The notes beneath the pieces were generated by a model. The model was not told where the DNA came from. It saw only the letters and a program-made list of their open reading frames with translations, and searched no databases. Position numbers and translations under genes: made by a program. Of a DNA stretch of 64,000 nt, positions 50,249 through 60,788 are shown in pieces. Source of the stretch: Eopsaltria australis (lineage: Eukaryota; Chordata; Aves; Passeriformes; Petroicidae). The stretch covers positions 5,804,501 to 5,868,500 of the forward strand of contig JAVTVJ010000011.1 in NCBI GenBank assembly GCA_034509425.1, in the 5' to 3' direction. The stretch's first letter is position 1. Each line of letters starts with the position of its first letter.

Positions 50249-53200
50249 CTCCCCTCTGTGCTCCAGAGAAACATTAGTCAGTTTTGAGTCTCTGAGCATG
50301 TAGACACACGTTTGTCCTTTGGGACTCATGAAATGCTTGAATGCAAACTGTATTTTGTTGGGTGAAGTTCAGTATGTTATCAGAAGAACAAAGCTCTCCT
50401 TGGTTTCGTTACTGGGGAGCAGTTGATGGAAAGCACCTTTTTTGTGTCCATAGGTATTGATCTGCCACAGTACTGGTACCTCCGTATGAGCCCTGGCAGC
50501 TTAGACACAAGGACAGAACAGTTTCTGTGATTCTGCTTTGCATTTGGCCAGGTTTCATCATCAAGGCTGTGGTTATGCTATGGCATTTAAAGCATTCTGA
50601 CTCATTTGCTGTTTAAAGGGAAGACTGTGCTGGATCAGCTGCTGATTTTGGCCCACAGGAAAAAAAAATGAGGATATTTGATGTCTAAACTTTACCATTC
50701 CGGGTATAAATCACAGTAGAAAGTGTACTTGCTTAATGGTATTGTATTGAATACTGTTTATTATTTACCTGCTGGAAGCCTACAGCAAATACATTTGCAA
50801 AACTTTTGATGACTATTGCTTCTTTTCCCCAAGCCTCTGCAAGGAAATATATTAAATACAGTTGTGCCAAAACCATAACCTTATTCATAATTAATTGTCC
50901 TTACACAAAGTGTTTCAGGAAGATGAGTTAGAGGGTTTGTTCAAAATAGTGGCAATTGGGTATATCTTTAAAAATAACAAAATAGAAGAGAGTGTTGTAT
51001 TCCTTACTGACTGTTTTTATGATCAAAGATATGATGGATGTGCTTTTAAGCTCTAGCTTTACCATCTTCTGAGTCTTTCTGTAAGATAAGTGGGGTAAGA
51101 AACAAATTTACTTTGTTATTTTTACAAAGGTGAAGAACAAGTCCAGAAAAGTTACTGAGAAAAACTGTGCTTTCTCCTTCCTTTGTAATTTATTTATGTA
51201 AAAATAACCTGACCATCTCTGATTACACAGAAGCAAAATCCATTTTTATATAGGAATTACTGATTCCACTCTATTTGATTTACTTATAGCCTGTAAAGAA
51301 ATTTCATATATTCTAAGACACTTAAATATTGTATTCTTGTGCTGTCTGCATCTTTAAAATTTGCAAATTAGGCAGCTGGGGTATTATCCAGGCTGCAGTT
51401 GCACCTTCCTTTATACATTGAGGGTGGCTAAATTCTGTCCTCTTGATGCCACTGGAGACACTCATACAGTAGTCCTGTTGCACTGGTTTGGAATAGTTTT
51501 AATTTGACAATGAAAATGCTAGAGACACGTGGGGTTGGGCTCATCAGACGTGCCATTGGCCAGAGTTTCTCTAGGGAAAATGCTGCCAACATTGAACTTG
51601 CAAAGAGGAATTGTGTCACCTATACCCAGGCATTTTGCACAGACCTGTTGGTTAGTTTGATGAAACTTGTGGAAGACCTAAGGGTGTTTTAAATTTTACA
51701 GTGTTTCATACAAGGTATTTTGTAAATAGATGATACTGTAAGAACTCATTATCAACTGTAAAAGTGCCAGGCTGTAGTAAAAGGCTCTTGGAAGAATTAT
51801 AGACTTCCACAAGGCAATTAAAATTCCTCCCAAGTAAGGAAACAATACATAAACCATATTCTTCTGAGGGGAAATACTCTATGATAGTATTTTAAATACT
51901 GGTAGTAATTCTTTTATGGCTAAAATTGTAGGGAGGAAAGTGTAGTTATATAGACCTTTCTAAGACATAAGGCTCTTGTCAGTGTAAACATACTATCAGG
52001 GAATCGAATTTTAAGAAGGTCAACATTTCTCTACTGTTTAGATCCAAAGTAGTAAGAGCAGGAACAGGTGTAGTGGGAGAGCAGTTAAATGGTGGGTGAT
52101 GATAGAATAGAACACGCCTGTGAAGTGTTTGTCCAACTGTAGAACATGTTTGAAGAGAAGGTGGATGCCTCAGTAGTAGCTGACTTGAATCCAGACCATT
52201 TTCTTGTAAGAGATAAACTGAAGATTCAGAGACTAACTTCACATAAAATAATAACTCAATTGGCCTTGAACATAGTTGATACACTTATATAAAACTGCCC
52301 ACCAAAGAACATGATTAATAGTGTCATGTTTTTCTAACAGAGGAAGCATATAGGTACAGTGTAGCTTCTTATTCTAGGAGCCCCATTTATTCTGAGTTTT
52401 ATCCAAGGGCTGTGGGAATGATAAATATGCTTTGCAGGTGGATGGCGTTTTTCCTGTTTTTCATGTTTTAATGTATAGACGCAAATACTGCAGCAATACT
52501 AAAGGACCTGTAAAGCAAGCCAAAGTAAAATGTAATTATTTGCTAAGCTTTTATTCTTCTGCAGATCATAATGCCTGCTCTGAACAACAGGATAGTTCTC
52601 ATCTCTGATGTGCAAGGTTTGAAGTTGTGTTTAGGTCACAGAGTTCATTAAGTTCCCAGGGATACGTGTAGCCCCTGTGCTGAATACAACACATTTTGCC
52701 ATTTTTGTAAGTTACCAGTGTAAATTCTCTGATTCCTGTGGCTTTGCTGAGTGAGGCGAATTACTGGGTTTCCATTTCATTCTGAGTATGTTGTTTCAGT
52801 CTTTAGAAATACTTACATTTGTGTATCCAGAGAGGGGCCAGTGCAGGGCTACATGGGGCAGATAGGGATGATCTCTAAAAGCTGATGAAAAGCCTTCAAG
52901 TCAACTGCAGGACTAGGGCCACCTCATATCTTTGAACAGACAAACACTTGCACCCTTGCTCAGAGAGATGATAAAATGACTCATGTCAAAAACAACAGAG
53001 TTACCAAAAGCAATGATTTGGACTTTGCTACAGGTTAGTAAGTTTTCAGGGAATGTGCTGGCTCCTTTGATAAGCCAGATAAACAGGCATTATGTCAAGG
53101 TATGAGAGAATTTCTGGAACTGGGAATGTGCTGGCAATACTTCAACATAAATACTCTAATTTAAGTACTTCATGGTAACCATCTTAATGCCATTTTTTGG

Positions 53201-55630
53201 CATTCTTGTGGTTATTTCTGTCATATGCTCTTTCCTACTGTGCCTGAGCTGCTTTGCTGAGTCCAGGGATCATTGGCTGAAAGGTTGTGGGGGGTTGAGT
53301 TTTAGGATGCAGTAAGTGTCTGGAAATGCATTGCCATATCCTGTACAGCAATAAAATTACTGCAGCAGAACTATGCTCAGATATGCCAACTGATTATCTG
53401 GTTTTGATCTTCAGCCAGGAACTAACTGGTCATTAGTTAGAAGCTAAAGTGTATCTGTGTAAGATAGGAGGTCGGCTAATGTGGCGTGATTCGACTTATG
53501 TCACGTGTTTATTCGTAAAAAAATGTCCAGTGTCTCAGGCAGAGCTCTGATTGTCCCATTTTAATGCCTTGATGCCTCTGGTTTATTGGTTAAAAATATG
53601 AAAATGTCAAAATAACTGTGTTAGATTTTAATTACACTGGCCTTAGTGTTAAAACAGAGAATGGTAACAATTTTTAGTGACCAGATTAAATTTAAATGCA
53701 GCTAATAACTACAACAGATTTTTTTGCAGTGAAGGATGGAGATATTTTGTGATGTTTTTTCATTGTCCACCTTTCTAATTTTTAGACACAAATCTTTAAT
53801 GATCTGTATAAGGAAATTTCTTCATTATTGCTCTGGGAAAAACATTTCAGAACACTTAAATTATGGAGGTTCTGAATTGCCATCCAAAGGCAATAGATTC
53901 AGTGTGATTCAGCATTAAAAAGGACCTACCAGTCTAAGATTAGGTAGTGAATACCCCCCTGCACTCTTAAATATTGCACATTTCCCAGGAAATATTTAAA
54001 GCATTTGGAATATTTTCATCAGCTTAACTTAGGTCCCTGTCAGCTTCTTGGATCTGCACTTTGGAGGAGCTTGTTTAATTCTGGTTTTTGGGCCCTGAGA
54101 AAGACTAGACTTTCAAAGGGAGTTTGAAAACTAGAACCTATACCCTTCCATTTTACACTTCTCCTGTTCATGTTGAAAACTCTGATTATTCTTTTTCAAT
54201 TTCCAAATTTAAAATGGTATTTTCAATGCTTTTAATTATCTTTAAATCTGTGCAGAATAGAAAGGCAGATTTTTAATTAATGGGATATTACTCCAATCTA
54301 ATGGTCATAGCTGGCTGAACACCATTCACCATGGCTCCTTATAATTTTGTTCTGCAAGTTTAGCTGTGGATTTAAAAAATTGAAATCTCCTGTGGTCTGT
54401 TGGAGAAGGTTCCTAATAACTCACTGACTTCACACTCATGTTTTATTTGATACTTGGTAACTCTTTTAAATTACAAAGTTCACCTATTTGCATGATCTTT
54501 CACCTGCCTTTTAGTAAAACAGACACCTGCATAAAACAAAATTATCAGGGACTGACCACCTGTCTATTAGTGGAAAGATACAGTTTTGAAATCTAAAGCA
54601 AAAGCAGGAGGGAGCACAGTTTGGAATGACCCTGACTCGTAGCACTGGCTAAATGAGCTGCCGTCACAGCAGCGGCTGCTAACAGCAAGTTTGTGCTAGG
54701 CAAAAGTAAAAGATATTAAATAGCTGTCAATTTATATTGTGGTTATTAAAAGCTTACTGTTTGAGTCTAATTGCTGTGTGAGAGAGAACTCCACCCCTTA
54801 TGTGAGCTTTTTTTTGACATTTAAATTACACACTATTGCTGATTTTTAATATTTTTTTAAGGAGAGAACAGCACAGTGGGAAGCTCCCATCATCTGAATT
54901 AATACTCCAATTATAAACTGTGTTGCAAGTAAACAGTTTGATCATTTCTGTACCTTATGCTGAAAGCTAAAGTGCCTCATTAAGACAAGAACTGAAGTCT
55001 TATTCCATATTTTAACTGTCCATGTACTTGTGATGAGAAAGTTCAGTGATAAAGCTGGCAACTGCTCACTCCTCCATGGGCAACTATTCGTTCTGAATGA
55101 AACATTAAACAGAGTTTTTGACATGCTGAAATGTTTCAACACCTCCATTGCTAATTATTAACTGCAAGAGAGTTAATTTTGCTTTTCACAGGAGCAGTCA
55201 CTTTTCAGGAGCTAGTGGGGTACTCACTTGACAGTATGATTATTTGCAACTTTAAAAATAAAGAATATTCTTTCTCAGTGTGGTCAGACGTACCTGTAAG
55301 GGTAGTTACCATATGTAATAGAAGTCCAGAGTATATGCCAAATGAGTGCAATCAAACATAGAAAAACATGCCAATTTAAAGCAGTTTGCAAAATTACTGC
55401 AATGTGACATAGTTGTATATGTGTATATATTAATTGTTGAGAGGGCAAAATAAATTAAACCAGCCCAAGATTAGCCAGTAGGGGATCAGACAAGGAGAAA
55501 ATGAGCTTCTAAAATTGGCATTTTAATCACAGACTGGAAACTAAATAATGGATCCATGTTTTATGTGTCAGAAAATAACTGACACCCCCTAAAGAAGCCC
55601 CCTTATTACTCTTTCACTTCACTCTCCATC

Positions 55631-55900
55631 CACCAGTGTATGCCAGGGACCACCCAGCTGGAGAACTGCTTGTCAGGAAAGGAGCTGGAGGTTCTGGTGG
55701 ACACCAAGTTGAAAATGAGCCAGCAATGTGTCCTTCCCTTGAAGATGCACGATGGGATCCTGGTCTGCATTAGAAGGAGCATTGCCGGCTGGTCAAAGGA
55801 GAGCTGATTCCTCCCCTCTGCTCAGTGATGGTGAGGCCACACCTGGATTGCTGTGTCCAGTGCTGGGTTCCCCAGTGTGAGAGAGACATGGACATAAAAT
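55631..55900 (+). repeat. CR1 LINE ORF2 internal fragment
   Basis: The + strand encodes a clear stretch of the post-RT part of CR1 ORF2: a TTQLENCLSGKELEVLVDTK segment, then KMSQQC, then DGILVCIRRSIAGW, then a degraded region matching '[22 protein letters not shown]' ending with RDMDIK near 55900. Stops after about 55800 show it is dead. It lacks both the RT core and the 3' UTR, which is unusual for CR1 copies, since they normally keep the 3' end; a later deletion probably removed it. Confidence 0.88.
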
Positions 55901-56451
55901 TCTGTGTGAAGAAAAAGATTAAAAAACCATGTGCGTAAAGAGTACAAACGCTGTTTATCTTTCACAGAAGCTTTTACTCAGCAGTTTTATGTTACTGTTC
56001 TATATATAATTACATATATAAAAATAAGAAAAATCTATTTAATAATATATGCTAACTTAATGTTTTGGAAACAAAGCAATAAATATGAAAGTGTAGGTGG
56101 TAAACTTGTGAAAAAATGCTTTAAAGGAAATATACAAAGGACATTAAAATACTCCTAATTATTAGTCTTGGTCCTAAAATAACAATAGAAGATTAAAAAA
56201 ATTAGTAACTAGACTTGTTCATCCGGTGAATCATTTATCTGCACACTGCCAGTAAACCAGTGGCTTCCAGACTGGCTTTTTCTCACACACAAGTGTCTTT
56301 CCTTGCACATGCAGGTCATAGTTTTAAAATTAGTTTTTACTGGAAAGGAAGTCCAAAATTCAGACAATGGTGGCAGAGAATCCAGGCTGAGGCAGTTCTT
56401 CCAAGGTGAACTGCAAAATATTTTTTTATAATCCTTTAGTAAAGACAAAAG

Positions 56452-56464
56452 AAAAAAAAAAAAA
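56452..56464. repeat. A13 homopolymer tract
   Basis: A run of 13 A inside the segment aaagacaaaag...aaaagacaaaa, so AAAGACAAAA flanks it on both sides. This probably arose by local slippage or duplication. Confidence 0.75.
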
Positions 56465-58005
56465 GACAAAATCTTTACTCTTTTTTCATAGAAACTGTAA
56501 GAAATCAGCAAATAATGGCAGTTTTCCTTTGGTAGATGTCCTGCTGCTAGTCTGCTTAACTCTTTACTGTCATGGGGATTACTGTTACTTTTTAGCATAT
56601 CTAGAACTGGGCTTATAGCTACAGTATGGATATTTGATGCTCTTCTCCTTATGCTTAGAAATGCCACTTATAACTCAGAAATACTTGATTCATGTGACGT
56701 AATTTTTGGGCTTTCCTGGAAAACAGAGTTTATGCTTTTCAGTGCATTACCAATGTTGGTAGTCAGAAGCACCACTTTGAACTTAGTTTCTCATTAGATC
56801 TGCTTTACCCATGTCAGTCCCGGTGCTGGTAGCACAAACCCACATGTGTTGCCATTACATCATCATTTTCACAAGGTACAAGGAAGTAGAAAAAAGCAAT
56901 TCTGTCATTCCAGTGTCTTTCACAACTACATCCAGAAAGGTGCCACTTTGGTACAGAGCCAGGCCCAGTGAAGAGCAAGGGTTGAAGTCCATGGATAACT
57001 TTACTTACAGTATAATTAATGTAAGATCATTTCTCAGAAATTGCTTAAGAATGGCTCTGAGTAATGTAGTAACCCTTTACTGCCCATTATTGGCAGTAGT
57101 ACTGTATTCTGTCTTCATGTTTCTTTGAACAAAGTCTTATGTAGTTTTACTTTTTATCTGTCTTCTTAAAGCTTTGCCAACTTTTCAGTCCTCCCTTTTC
57201 TGTAGTCTTTCTACACTTACTCAGCTTTAAGTGCTCCATCAGCTCTATGAAAGTATTTTTTCCTAAGATCCTTTTCATCCTCTCTGCTCTGTGAAGAGTA
57301 AAGCCAATAAAGTGAAGAAATAGCCTGTTTTTCTCCTTAGTCCTATTTTCCAGTTCCGAGTATCATTTTTGGTTTGACAATTTCCTCCAATATCTTTTCA
57401 TGTCAATTTTGCATTATGAATAATCTTCCCATAGCTGTAATATTCCTCAAGAGTCAGCATTCTGCATTCCTTTTCCTTGCTGTTTAGCATACAACTGACT
57501 TCTAGTACTTTTTTAGGTCTAATAAATATTCGCTTTCTCAGCCGGTATGTTTCTAAGCTTTTAGTTAAAAGTATTGCCTGTAATATTATTTGTGGAAGTC
57601 TCTCATGCTTTTCTGCCAGTTCTAGTCTTTCCAGTAAGTACTCTAAGGTTTTCAGGTTTTGCCAAGGTCATTTATGATACTGTTTTGAGAAGACTTAAAA
57701 GGATTTAAAAAATACCTTAACTGGACATTCTGTAATTCTTTTACAGCGAGTCTTTCTTATGCTGACATTCAGAAAAGTATGTCACAGATGACCTTGGGAT
57801 ATTTTGTTGGGATTTTCAGAGCTGTTACTCATCTTCTGATCTGAGTTTCTCCTTTGACAACTGCTTTTAACCTTAGGTGGCACATTTTCTGAATCTAGAC
57901 AAGAAGTCACTGCAGAAAATATGAACCTTTCAAGAAAAGAGCAATAGGAAACACCCCATCTTATCACCTTAGAGTGCCTCAGTGAACCCTTTTCCCCATG
58001 CTGGG

Positions 58006-58046
58006 AAAACTGTGATAATGACTATCACAGTTTTGATAGTCATTAT
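58006..58046. repeat. Quasi-palindrome with two mutually exclusive hairpins
   Basis: Arm pair 1: AAAACTGTGAT at 58006-58016 and its exact complement ATCACAGTTTT at 58024-58034 (11 bp, 7-nt loop). Arm pair 2: ATAATGACTATCA at 58015-58027 and its exact complement TGATAGTCATTAT at 58034-58046 (13 bp, 6-nt loop). The arms overlap, so only one hairpin can form at a time. Confidence 0.9.
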
Positions 58047-58117
58047 GATCAAAGTCCATATAAGGGATATCATTTCATGAAACATCAACGCAGGGCATTT
58101 GTCATTTGTGCCAAGTC

Positions 58118-58146
58118 TGATTGATTGATTAATTGATTGGTTGATT
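58118..58146. repeat. (TGAT)n-like tetranucleotide repeat, imperfect
   Basis: A run of TGAT/TTGA units (tgattgattgattaattgattggttgattt) with a few substitutions. It lies about 70 bp after the quasi-palindrome at 58006-58046, so this small region has two kinds of slippage-prone sequence. Confidence 0.8.
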
Positions 58147-60700
58147 TTTGCTAAGTGGCTCAAAACTGAGGTCTGTTGTCCTTCCTGAGACCATTACCAT
58201 GTGCACAAGTGAAAGCACAAACTGAGGTGTCCTGTAGTAACTGAGTCGACCCCCCAAACTTGTATTGGTAACTTTTGCGAACCAGAACTTCTGTGTTAAC
58301 TCCAGTGATGGAGAGTGGAGTACAATTTAATGAGTAGAGCTGCTGTGTAATACAGAGGAATAATAAAATATAGAAGAACAGAAAGAAAGGGCAAATAGTT
58401 ATCAAATCTGCTCAGGCAGGATTTGCCTCTTTTGACCTCTGAATTAAGAAGGGTTGACATTCCGTCTAACCTAGTCAACCAAGATGGGAGTCCTAAGACT
58501 TTACCATACAAGGATGAGAGTTGTCTAAACAGGAACCCAGCAACCTTGTGCCACAAAGGAAGAAAGAGGTTTCTATCTGGGTTCTATTAGACCTCTCCCT
58601 GACCCTCAACCTTGTCTCCAGGTTGTATTTAAACTAATTATTCTTTTTTTCCCTACAAATGGGTGCCATGAAATGCACGATAGCTTGACAATAAACTCTA
58701 TTAGAACTATCACCTCTATGTCATTTTGTTCCCTGTGATTTAGGGACATGCTTTCAGCTGAAGGGATCACAGAGGGTGTAGCAGTACCTCGTAATGGTGA
58801 ATGTGGAGCCGGTGACACGTGTGTTTCCTCCGAGTGTGCTGTCTTTTAGAATTATTTTAGCTATTGAGGAATGGTTCTGTCCCCTCTTTCCGGGGCTGAC
58901 AGATTCATAACCGTGACAAATCAAATGCAATCATTGGGAGCTTTGTTTTATGACTTATCTCTTGGATGATTCTCCATCCTGGCTGCAGTGTTTCCTCACC
59001 ATCAGTCTGTCTCCAGCTAATGAAGCACTTTACAGCCACTTGTAGATCAACTTTCACTGTTGAATTTACTGTACGCTTTTTAATTAATTTGGAAGACTAA
59101 AGAAACAACTGGTACTCGTTGGTTTTTCATTGTTTCTGCCCCATCACTTCCTTTTCTGAAGTCGCAAGTATAGATATTAAGATATTTGTGTTATCTCAGT
59201 GTTTCTTCTATTGGAAAAATATAGTAAGTGGAGAGGGAAATTCAGAAATTCTCTTGCAGTAGCACAGAAGTATTGACAGAAGAATTTGATGCACAATATT
59301 ATGGTGTTATGGTAAACTGTATGTGAAGCAATAGATGTATGGGGGGAAAAAAGAGTGACATATTACTATTATAATTTGAGAAGGGAAAAATTAGTTCTTG
59401 TATGAATAAATTTAATTCGTCTCATGAATAGCTTCATATAATTTAAAATAAGTCTTCTGCATAATGAACTTGCAAGCTAATTACTCTTGGATTGCCACAG
59501 CACAGTATAACTCAATCAGTCTGGGAGCGTTTTGAACTTTGTCAGTGTCAGAGGTAGATTCAGTTGAAACTGAAACTGAATGGGTTTCCCAATTGATATA
59601 TCTACAAATTGTTGCAGGGTGCTATTCCAGGCAGTAACTGTGATTGTGCTAGATTTATCCTCTTTTAAAACAATGGAGTTAAAAGTGGCAGATGGTAGTT
59701 AGTGATTAACATTCCTAGTAAACAGACTATTGCAGGGATAAATTTAAAGTAGTTGTGTGTATGTAAATAGACAAGGAGCATGAGCTATGCAACTATAATT
59801 GAATTATATTACCATAACTTAAGCAGAAGTTTAGTAAATAACAAACACCTTAATTAACCTGCACACTATTGGCAAGTCAATGACATACCCATGGTAAATG
59901 ACTTAAAAGGGTTTGGCAGCATGACAGTTCAGAGCCAACCTACTACCCAGTACTCCAACCTTTGTCACTGGTGTTGCTCTTTCTGCTCCAGCTTGGCTTC
60001 TGCTGGAACTTTTGTAGGTTACAGCAATTGGTTTTCTTGTAGAGAGCTGGAAACCTCCCCGTGGAGTGGTCACTAACAAAAGACACCAACTCCTCGTGCC
60101 CCTTTAGTCAATAATGTTACAGTAATGTAACCTGTTTGTAATGGCGGGTCTTGCAGTCTTCCCTTTTTCTGTCTTTTTCGCATTGTTTTTGTTGATTCAG
60201 CTTCTGGAAAATATGCCAGTTACATATGCTAGTGAGTTCAAGAAGTGTAATTGACTCCCACTAAAACTGTCAGGTTTGTGCATCTGAGTCCAGCCTGAGC
60301 TGTGCATCTTTTTAGCCCCAATGTGTGTTATTCATTGATGCTCATTTTCAAACCTAACTCGTGTGCTTAGAAGTCAGATTGAAAACCAGTAGTGATTTCT
60401 CTGTTTATCATGCCAGGTAAAGCAAATAAATAATGTAGTTACCAGTCTAACTACCAGTTAATTATTTTAAAAATACTGATGAGTATTGCAAATTGGTAAA
60501 AAATTAATTTCTTTTACATTTGAGTAATTTAGGAAAAGCACGTTCGATCCACAAGTGGTTGAAATTTGTATTCTTCTCTCACACAGCAAACTGTACTGTA
60601 AATAGGCTATCATCTCTCTTGGGAAAGAAATGTGAATTTTGCTGACAAGTAGAGGTCTCTCAGCAGAAAAATGCATTCTGACAGTTTAACCCAGTGGCCA

Positions 60701-60741
60701 AATGACTGATTTCTTTCTCCTTTTTTTTGTTTCTATTTTAG
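60701..60741 (+). promoter_or_regulatory. CHN2: 3' splice site of CHN2 exon 2 (branch region, polypyrimidine tract, AG)
   Basis: A nearly uninterrupted pyrimidine tract runs from about 60710 to 60739 and ends in the acceptor AG at 60740-60741. The best branch-point match is CTGAT at 60706-60710, with its A 32 nt before the AG. A second candidate, CTGAC at 60678-60682, is about 60 nt upstream. No other AG lies between the nearer branch candidate and the acceptor, so the exon start is unambiguous. The strong tract suggests efficient recognition despite the very small exon. Confidence 0.85.
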
Positions 60742-60780
60742 ATGCTGAAGAATACCAGCCTCCAATATGGAAATCATACT
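60742..60780 (+). CDS. CHN2: Beta2-chimaerin (CHN2) coding exon 2, 39 nt
   Basis: Seen: after the acceptor AG at 60740-60741 the exon reads in phase 1. Exon 1 must supply a G, giving the codons (G)AT GCT GAA GAA TAC CAG CCT CCA ATA TGG AAA TCA TAC T, which is DAEEYQPPIWKSY plus the first base of the next codon. I recognise this as the segment of human beta2-chimaerin just after its Ser-rich first exon, about residues 17-29; the alpha2 paralogue CHN1 has the related DEYRPPVWKSY. Known for the family: beta2-chimaerin is a cytosolic Rac-GAP with SH2, C1 (diacylglycerol/phorbol ester) and RhoGAP domains. Its N-terminal segment packs back to hold the protein autoinhibited, and Tyr-21, the Tyr encoded here, is reported as a Src-family phosphorylation site. 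The split last codon (T|..) fits the following Leu, equivalent to alpha2-chimaerin Leu20. A phase 1-1 exon of 39 nt can be skipped without a frameshift. An out-of-frame ATG at the first exon base is coincidental. Gene identity rests on recall of the peptide, not on a search. Confidence 0.93.
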
Positions 60781-60788
60781 GTGAGTAT
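60781..60788 (+). promoter_or_regulatory. CHN2: 5' splice site of CHN2 exon 2
   Basis: The exon ends ...TACT and the intron begins gtgagtat. This matches the vertebrate donor consensus GTRAGT across all six core intronic positions, although the exonic -1 base is T rather than the usual G. Without splicing the frame stays open for about 40 codons into the intron before a TAA at 60900-60902, so intron retention would give a truncated chimaerin N-terminus. Confidence 0.85.

Larger units (their letters stand above)
42216..55630. other. Intronic sequence, no supported gene
   Basis: AT-rich intron. Noteworthy contents are the T/G homopolymer tract at 43.6 kb, a mildly GC-rich pocket at about 44.93-45.27 kb and the nearly open frame at 47488-48138. 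Immediately after the CR1, 42216-42400 is GC-richer, and I cannot tell whether it is further, more diverged CR1. Otherwise I see nothing. Confidence 0.65.
55901..60700. other. Intronic sequence upstream of CHN2 exon 2
   Basis: AT-rich intron holding an A13 tract, the quasi-palindrome and a TGAT repeat at 58.0-58.15 kb. The longest frame, 152 codons on the minus strand at 56209-56667, spans the A/T homopolymer, which becomes a Phe run in translation, and has no recognisable motif. No second exon is seen. Confidence 0.65.
1..60741 (+). other. CHN2: CHN2 intron 1 (partial, 3' portion)
   Basis: Everything upstream of the exon at 60742 is AT-rich, CpG-depleted and shows no second convincing exon. 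Human CHN2 has a very long first intron after a short exon encoding a Ser-rich N-terminus, so this interval is inferred to be the 3' part of that intron. I looked for an exon 1 with a Ser-rich start and a CpG island and found neither, so exon 1 and its promoter should lie before position 1. Alternative first exons or an unrelated nested gene cannot be excluded by eye. Confidence 0.75.

Noticed and set aside
56209..56667. 152-codon minus-strand frame
   Set aside because: It is extended by an A/T homopolymer that translates as a Phe run. No motif, splice context or recognisable homology is present.
60742..60780. ATG at the first base of the exon as a possible alternative start
   Set aside because: It is out of frame with the chimaerin reading frame (it would read MLKNTSLQ...), so it is coincidental.
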